Shown one piece after another: positions 58,901 through 64,000 of a stretch of 64,000 bases of DNA. The notes beneath the pieces are model-generated. The model saw only the letters and a list, made by a program, of their open reading frames with translations. It made no database searches and was not told the origin of the DNA. Positions within the stretch are counted from its first letter, which is position 1. Each line of letters opens with the position of its first letter. The DNA is from Drechslerella dactyloides. Taxonomy: Eukaryota; Ascomycota; Orbiliomycetes; Orbiliales; Orbiliaceae. A program made the position numbers and the translations under genes. Location: contig JAGTWJ010000017.1 in NCBI GenBank assembly GCA_020064725.1, positions 1,550,001 through 1,614,000 of the forward strand, in the 5' to 3' direction.

Positions 58901-59949
58901 ATGGCGTTCACCACAGATACCAAAGGCAAGGGCAAGCTTGTGCCGACGGACGAAAACGACAGCAGTTCACCCATCATGGATTCAGCCGGCGATGTGACGG
59001 CCATCGGGCAGCACTGCGACGTGCTGACGTGCCATCAACTGGACTTCCTGCCCTTCAAGTGTGGCAGTTGCGACGGGTACGTTGGTCGAACCTCGAGCTC
59101 ATGCAGCAGACGGAGTATGTGCAGCTAGCTAACGTGATGGGCGTATCGCTCCGCAGGACCTTTTGTCTGGACCACCGCACTGAGACCGCGCACACATGTC
59201 CGAAGGAAGGCCAGTGGGCCGCCCGCCGCCGCCAGAACTCTCTCAACAGCAAGCCGACCTCGCTGGTCTCCGGCGCGGGCATCCGGCTCGGCTCGTCGTC
59301 GACACCGGGCCCGTGTGCGAACCCGGACTGCAAGACGACAATCAACACCCCCAAGATGATCGGTGTCACCTGCCCCGCGTGCCGGAAGCAGTTCTGCCTG
59401 CCGCATCGACTGCCCGCCCAGCACGACTGCAAGCCCGTCGTCAGCGCCAAAGCAGCAGCGGCCCAGCAGACAAAGTTGACGGCTTTGAGCAAGTTCAAAC
59501 TATGGGCAAGCAGCAGCGGCGCCAAGCTGAAGGACATCCAGGCGACGCCCATCACGCAGAAGCAGAAGAGCGTAGCGGCACGGCTGGCCGAGATGAATAA
59601 GCTCAAGAAGGAGGCGAAGGGAGACGCCAAGGTCCCGCAGGAGAAGAGGGTGTACCTCTACACGCAGGCGGAAGGCAAGTCGACATCCGCAAAGATACCC
59701 GAGGGCACCTTCTTCTACAGCAAGGAGTGGAGCGTCGGCCGGGTGATGGACATCACCGCGAAGAACTTACAGATCCCGAATGTGAACAACCAGTCGGCGG
59801 ACGACGAGAAGAAACTTAGGGTGTTCCACGTCGAGAGCGGGCGGCTGCTCAGCTTTGGCGAGAAGATTGGCGAGGCGTGCGTGGACGGGAACACGATCGT
59901 GCTGTTGCGCGGCATCAAGATGGACGAGATGGTGGACCTGGAAGGGTAG
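58901..59949 (+). CDS. CUZ1: AN1-type zinc-finger protein, Cuz1-like
   Basis: 322-aa protein with two N-terminal AN1 zinc fingers and a C-terminal ubiquitin-like region. Yeast Cuz1 links Cdc48 to the proteasome, notably under arsenite stress. Exons 58901-59076 and 59157-59949. First AN1: HCDVLTCHQLDFLPFKCGSC joined to GTFCLDHR and TAHTC; second: CANPDCKT, TCPACRKQFCLPHR, QHDC. A helical, Lys/Gln-rich linker follows (about residues 155-205), then the beta-rich C-terminal part YLYTQAEG, EWSVGRVMDITAKNLQIPN and GNTIVLLRGI, as expected of a ubiquitin-like fold. The alternative start further upstream lacks support. Confidence 0.88.
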
Positions 59950-60361
59950 CCGCACATATAATACATCCCTTACTGCATATTCATATTCATATCCATATAT
60001 ACCATGCCATAGGGCCGCTGTGTCGGCACCGCGGGAGTATCATTGCCGACGACTGTTTTTGGTTCTTGTTAGCGGGCGTTAGGCCATTGCATTGCCGTTT
60101 TCTTGTATCAAGTCGTACTATATATTTTCGTACCACCATCCGCGTCCCCAACGCAGAGGCCCGCAGGATGCAACAAGATGCTCAACTTTGCGCTCGTCTA
60201 CCAATATTCTCTCGAACACCGCCAAATGTTATAAACTGCCTCGCGCGGGCTCCGCGGACGGCATGGCAGAGCCGGCCAATCACGCTCGCTTGGCACGCAT
60301 TGCCATCTTGAATGAAATGTACGAAACACACGAGGGGTGATATGGTATCTAGCGCGAAGCC
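59950..60361. promoter_or_regulatory. Spacer before the secreted-protein gene
   Basis: 412 bp; CATATCCATAT-like AT repeats at 59980-60010 belong to the upstream 3' UTR. The remainder is promoter and leader by position only. Confidence 0.4.
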
Positions 60362-61960
60362 ATGAAATGCTATCAACTCCTCGGCCTCGGCCTTGCGGCC
60401 GTCGCCGACGGCTTTATCCTCGGCTTGCAGCTCGGGGACGACCCGGTCATGTCCATAGCTTCCTACCCGTATCCCAACCCCGACACCGAACCCGTAGACC
60501 TGTCCGAATGCCAGCGCGGCCCGCCGAGCGATAGCGACGTCGTCGCCGTCGGCGTTCTCAACCGCGTGTCCCAGGATATCAAGGAAAACACCGACCAGAT
60601 AATGTACGGCATCGCGCTGTGGCAGAACACAGACTGCGACGGCAGGCCCGCGCTGATCATCGGCTGGCGGCCCGAGGAGCCTGGGATGCAGGTTGCGGAC
60701 CTGTTCCGCCTTGGCTTCGCGATGCCCGTTGGCTCGTGGCTCGATCTCGAGCACGACAATGCGTACCTGCAGATGGTGCCGGAGGGAGGCTTCGTCTTTG
60801 ACGTCCGCGGACAGCGGGACTACATGTACGAGGACGGGCAATGGGTCGTGCAGTCCGGCGAGTCCGAGAGTTACGAAGGCGCGCTGGACGAGCTGGTGGA
60901 GCGCGGGGCGAGGATCCAGAATACGTACGCGGCGGCAGCAGCGGAGGAGGCGGTGGAGACGAATATGGAGGTGGAACAGATGCAGCCGATTGCTGGGACG
61001 TGGTTCTCGCCGATTATCGAGCCGGCGCAGTCGGCGAACGGTGGCGATGACGTTCTCGGTATCGAAACCATCGAACGGTCGCGGGAAGCGCAGGGTGGGC
61101 CGCTGCAGGCGGGATGGAGGCCGCTGACTCTAGCGGAAGATATGGCGTCCTCTCCATTCCCGCTTGGCCTTCAGGACTTCGGTCAGCGACGGCAGCCGCT
61201 GTACACAAGTACAGTCCAGCAGGACACTTCAAGAGAGACGGCACCGTCCTTTGATGAGGATCTTGCGGCGCTGGCGTATAACCTGGGGCGACGCAATCCG
61301 ATGGCGTCGCTCGACGACCTGCAGAAGGGTTGGCCGCTCATGCAGATGTATCTTCAGTCGCAGAGGAACCCACCCGACGAGCAGCGGGAGCCATCCGGCG
61401 GCTGGGAACAAGCCTTCGACCAGGTGTTCGGGTATCGGGGAAACCCACTGCAAAATGAACCGACGATTGGTCCACTGGACCGGACGAGGACTCAGAGGCC
61501 TGGGGAACGGCCGGCAGTGACAAGCTGGAGACAGGATAACACGAGGACGCCGAACTATCTCCAGATGTTCAACAGTATGCTCTCGCCGCAGCAGTCGCAA
61601 CCACGCAGCTTCGGCAACTTTTTGAACGGCAACTTTTTGAGCCAGCAGGATACCGTGCGCTCAACCGGCGACCGGCCAGAGTCCATCGTCGACGAAGGGC
61701 CGACGTCGCTCATTCCGAACAACGTCTTCATAGCGAACAACATCTACACCGAGAATCCAAACATGGGAGGACCGCCGCCGAGCCCGAACGCCAACACCCA
61801 GACTTCGCAAGCCAGTCAGAACAGCCAGAACAGCCAGAGCCGGTCTGACAGGTTTGCCAATTTGGTTGCGAATCAAGGAATTCAACCGCAGCCTGCGCGC
61901 TTCAACGAGGAGTATTCGCCCGTGTCCGATTACTTTAGCACCGACACGAACGACGTGTAA
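60362..61960 (+). CDS. Predicted secreted protein, unknown
   Basis: Intronless 532-aa protein. A signal peptide is likely at residues 1-16/20 (CYQLLGLGLAAVADG). The N-terminal 150 residues look folded (ALWQNTDCDGRPALIIGWRP, VGSWLDLEHDNAYLQMVPEGG, with Cys in SECQRG and TDCDG), then the chain becomes disordered and Gln/Asn/Pro/Ser-rich with repeats of SQNSQN and SQASQ near residue 500. I know no family for it. It could be a cell-wall or secreted protein specific to a fungal group. Codon use and length support a real gene. Followed 288 bp later by the CoA-transferase stop, so the two are convergent. Confidence 0.7.
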   Translation: MKCYQLLGLGLAAVADGFILGLQLGDDPVMSIASYPYPNPDTEPVDLSECQRGPPSDSDVVAVGVLNRVSQDIKENTDQIMYGIALWQNTDCDGRPALIIGWRPEEPGMQVADLFRLGFAMPVGSWLDLEHDNAYLQMVPEGGFVFDVRGQRDYMYEDGQWVVQSGESESYEGALDELVERGARIQNTYAAAAAEEAVETNMEVEQMQPIAGTWFSPIIEPAQSANGGDDVLGIETIERSREAQGGPLQAGWRPLTLAEDMASSPFPLGLQDFGQRRQPLYTSTVQQDTSRETAPSFDEDLAALAYNLGRRNPMASLDDLQKGWPLMQMYLQSQRNPPDEQREPSGGWEQAFDQVFGYRGNPLQNEPTIGPLDRTRTQRPGERPAVTSWRQDNTRTPNYLQMFNSMLSPQQSQPRSFGNFLNGNFLSQQDTVRSTGDRPESIVDEGPTSLIPNNVFIANNIYTENPNMGGPPPSPNANTQTSQASQNSQNSQSRSDRFANLVANQGIQPQPARFNEEYSPVSDYFSTDTNDV

Positions 61961-62248
61961 ATCTCAGATGGGGTTGCATGGCTGGGACCATGGTCTATTG
62001 TGCAGCGTTTGGAAGCTAGGGCCCGTTCTACATTCGTGCATAGATATAATTTCTATATTTTCGAGTGTAAGTGTATACTTACTTGGATGGTAATCATCGT
62101 GGGATAGACGGAAGGTATGAGAAATTGTACATGTCCGCTATATAAGTACCTATAGGTAGCTGCTTTAATATGTACTCTACTTGCCGATAAAACCGCATGT
62201 ATGGTCAACTCGGGTGCGATGTAAATGTGCAGGCAATTGTAACTCATA
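61961..62248. other. Convergent spacer
   Basis: 288 bp of AT-rich sequence between two convergent stops; nothing else seen. Confidence 0.5.
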
Positions 62249-63935
62249 TCATGCGATAACTCCGCCAGACCTGAGACTCTGGATATCATTCGACGTGAAG
62301 CCTAATTCCTCGAGAATTTCGTTAGTGTCCTGGCCCAGTACTGGCGGGGCCCGGCGAATCGACGCCTCGGCGTTCGAGAACTTGAACGGGGTGTTGACGA
62401 GCTTCATCGGGCCGCAGGTCTCGTGCTCGACCTCCTTCACCATGCCGCGGGCTAAAACTGTAATGTAACTCTGTCAGCCAAATTCGTTCAGCCGCTTGGG
62501 TGCGTGCGTACCATGTTCGTGGGTCAACGTGTCGTGGACGTCGTTGACGGCAGCGTACGGCATGCCGCTGCCTTCGAAAATATCCAGCCACTCCTGGAAT
62601 ATATACCAATTAATCAGTGCTCATAAAAAATTTTCCAGCAACATACGTCGACGATTCATACCTTTGTGGTCTTCCTTCCGGTCTCTTTCTCGATCATCGA
62701 CACGAGCAGGTGCCGGTTCGCCACCCTCTTCTCGTTCGTCGCGAACCGCTCGTCAACAGCCCACTCCGGATGGCCCATCCGGTCACACATAATACCGAAC
62801 AGCCGGTCGTTCCCGCCGCCGAGCAGGATGTCGCCATCGGACGTGGGGAATGCCTCGTAGGGGACGATGCTGGGGTGTGCGGTGCCCCAACGCCCGCTGT
62901 CGCGCTGGCCGGATATCAGTACTGACGAGGCAATGTTGGCCAGCGTCGCGACCTGGCAGTCGGACAGCGACATGTCGATGTGCTGGCCTTGGCCGGTCGT
63001 CGAGCGGGATAGCAGCGCTGCGAGTATTGCGTTGGATGTGTACAGACCTGTCGTCAGGTCTGGTTGGACCGTATATATACAGGTATCGTACGTGTATACC
63101 GTCAGCTGATAGCTATATTAGAGGTGTACTGGATAGAGGGGTGGACTAACCGGTTACTGCGACGCCAACTTTGACGGGCGGGCCATCACGCTGGCCTGTA
63201 ATGTGCATCAGGCCCATCTCTCTACAGTCGACAATACCGTAATGTAGATCATTAGCGGATTCCTCTCAAGAAAGATGGTTGTGGAACATACGCTTCCACC
63301 ATGACGTCGTAGCCGGCCCGGGCTTTATACGGGCCCGTCTGTCCATACCCGGTGATGCTGGCGTATATCAGTTTCTTGTTTTCGGCCGACAAGCTGGGGT
63401 AGTCCAGGCCGTATTTCGCAAGGGTGTCCGGGAGATAATTCTCCACCAGCACGTCGGCTTTCCGGGCGAGTTCTTTGACGATGGCCTGGCCGGCGTCCGT
63501 CTTGAAATCCAGAGCCAGAGAGCGCTTGTTCCTACGGTACGGCCGTGCTTAGAAGAAAGTTCGCGATTCGACATTTATACACCGTCTAGGGTCCACGCAA
63601 TGCTTACCGATTTACCTAGGCCCCCCAAAAGAATGTAATTAGTTTCACGATAGATAAGTACGCTGTGTTATACTATAAACAAGCAGACATCACTGCTTAC
63701 CGCTAGAAAGTACGCGCTCTCGCCGGACCCGGGCTTCCCATCCTTACGAGGCGCATACGGCGGGCCCCACGCGCGAGTGTCGTCGCCGCGGGTTACATGC
63801 TCGACTTTGATCACGTCCGCACTAGTCAGAGTCCAACGAACAGATGTGAGAATGCTGCGCCATCTAACCGAGCATACGGAGAAATACAAAAGTGCGAACC
63901 AACCCTAGGTCTCCCAATATCTGCGTGCAGTACGG
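62249..63935 (-). CDS. CoA-transferase family III (CaiB/BaiF type), 5' end incomplete
   Basis: C-terminal 384 residues of a family III CoA-transferase, which moves CoA between carboxylic acids; the fungal relatives include formyl-CoA transferase and the mitochondrial succinate/hydroxymethylglutarate (SUGCT) type. Exons: about 63935-63904, 63821-63701, 63615-63608 (8 nt), 63531-63292, 63221-63151, 63059-62662, 62593-62512, 62451-62249. Spliced motifs: [81 protein letters not shown] (with the expected catalytic Asp, its codon split by an intron), and [14 protein letters not shown]. The first listed exon boundary is provisional, and the start codon is probably beyond 64000. Substrate cannot be told. 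Confidence 0.85.
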
Positions 63936-64000
63936 CTTTACTTCAGACTCCGGTTAGCTAGCTGGGCGGGCACTTTTCCTGCATGCATGCGCACATGCAT

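Noticed and set aside
1..64000. Transposons, RIP-decayed repeats, CRISPR, biosynthetic cluster
   Set aside because: No transposase, reverse transcriptase, terminal repeats, direct-repeat arrays, PKS/NRPS or tailoring-gene cluster seen; the window is ordinary fungal euchromatin apart from the 31-39 kb gap.

Overview
This is a stretch of nuclear DNA from a filamentous ascomycete fungus (Pezizomycotina; Eurotiomycetes-like gene content is likely but the species is not identified). The evidence is the gene set (HIR3, BEM1, UFE1, GLO3, trifunctional FOL1, TIF35, an Ndt80/PhoG factor, LEU1, SEH1, a kinesin, STR3, CUZ1), mostly short GT-AG introns with CTAAC-like branch points, pyrimidine-rich leaders and a nuclear tRNA with a canonical 37/38 intron. 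I found no transposon, CRISPR array, rRNA or clear secondary-metabolite cluster. Gene models below were built by hand from splice sites and conserved protein motifs; all exon sums given for complete genes keep frame.

Layout. 1-5230: 3' part of HIR3 (+). 7768-9730: BEM1 polarity scaffold (+). 11061-13284: GH47 alpha-1,2-mannosidase (-). 13609-14807: UFE1/syntaxin-18 SNARE (-). 15336-16768: PHD-finger protein (+). 17932-19675: GLO3 ArfGAP (-). 20104-20454: an 85-aa one-TM-like protein in two exons (+). 20809-22300: nitronate monooxygenase (-). 23559-25902: FOL1 (+). 26228-27200: eIF3g (+). 28641-31074: PTH11/SAT4-like seven-TM protein (+). 31075-38964: about 7.9 kb in which I can support no gene. 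38965-41897: Ndt80/PhoG-domain transcription factor (+). 43390-45978: LEU1 (+). 46554-47792: orphan His/Gln-rich protein (+). 48549-49664: very acidic nuclear-type protein (+). 50176-51626: SEH1 (-). 52041-54171: kinesin (+). 54650-55797: signal-peptide/one-TM glycoprotein (-). 56537-58041: cystathionine beta-lyase (+). 58388-58501: tRNA-Pro(CGG) with intron (+). 58901-59949: CUZ1-like AN1 protein (+). 60362-61960: secreted unknown (+). 62249 to about 63935: CoA-transferase family III, 5' end not resolved and probably beyond the window (-).

How the genes relate. Most are unrelated housekeeping genes: chromatin (HIR3, PHD protein, acidic protein), polarity and secretion (BEM1, UFE1, GLO3, GH47), nuclear pore/SEA (SEH1), mitosis (kinesin), translation (TIF35, tRNA), and folate, leucine and sulfur amino-acid synthesis (FOL1, LEU1, STR3). 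UFE1 and GLO3 both act in ER-Golgi retrograde traffic and lie 3 kb apart; whether that is meaningful is unknown. Several divergent pairs share short promoters (UFE1/PHD, GLO3/85-aa gene, SEH1/kinesin, glycoprotein/STR3).

The most unusual things seen are at gene-structure level: an 8-nt micro-exon in the CoA-transferase, a 15-nt exon carrying the conserved Gly-His-Thr-Gly of nitronate monooxygenase, an intronic ATG in frame with exon 2 of the Ndt80-like gene, a strong bulged hairpin in an intron of the acidic-protein gene, and the gene-empty 7.9 kb upstream of the Ndt80-like regulator. I did not find a convincing undescribed multi-gene system.
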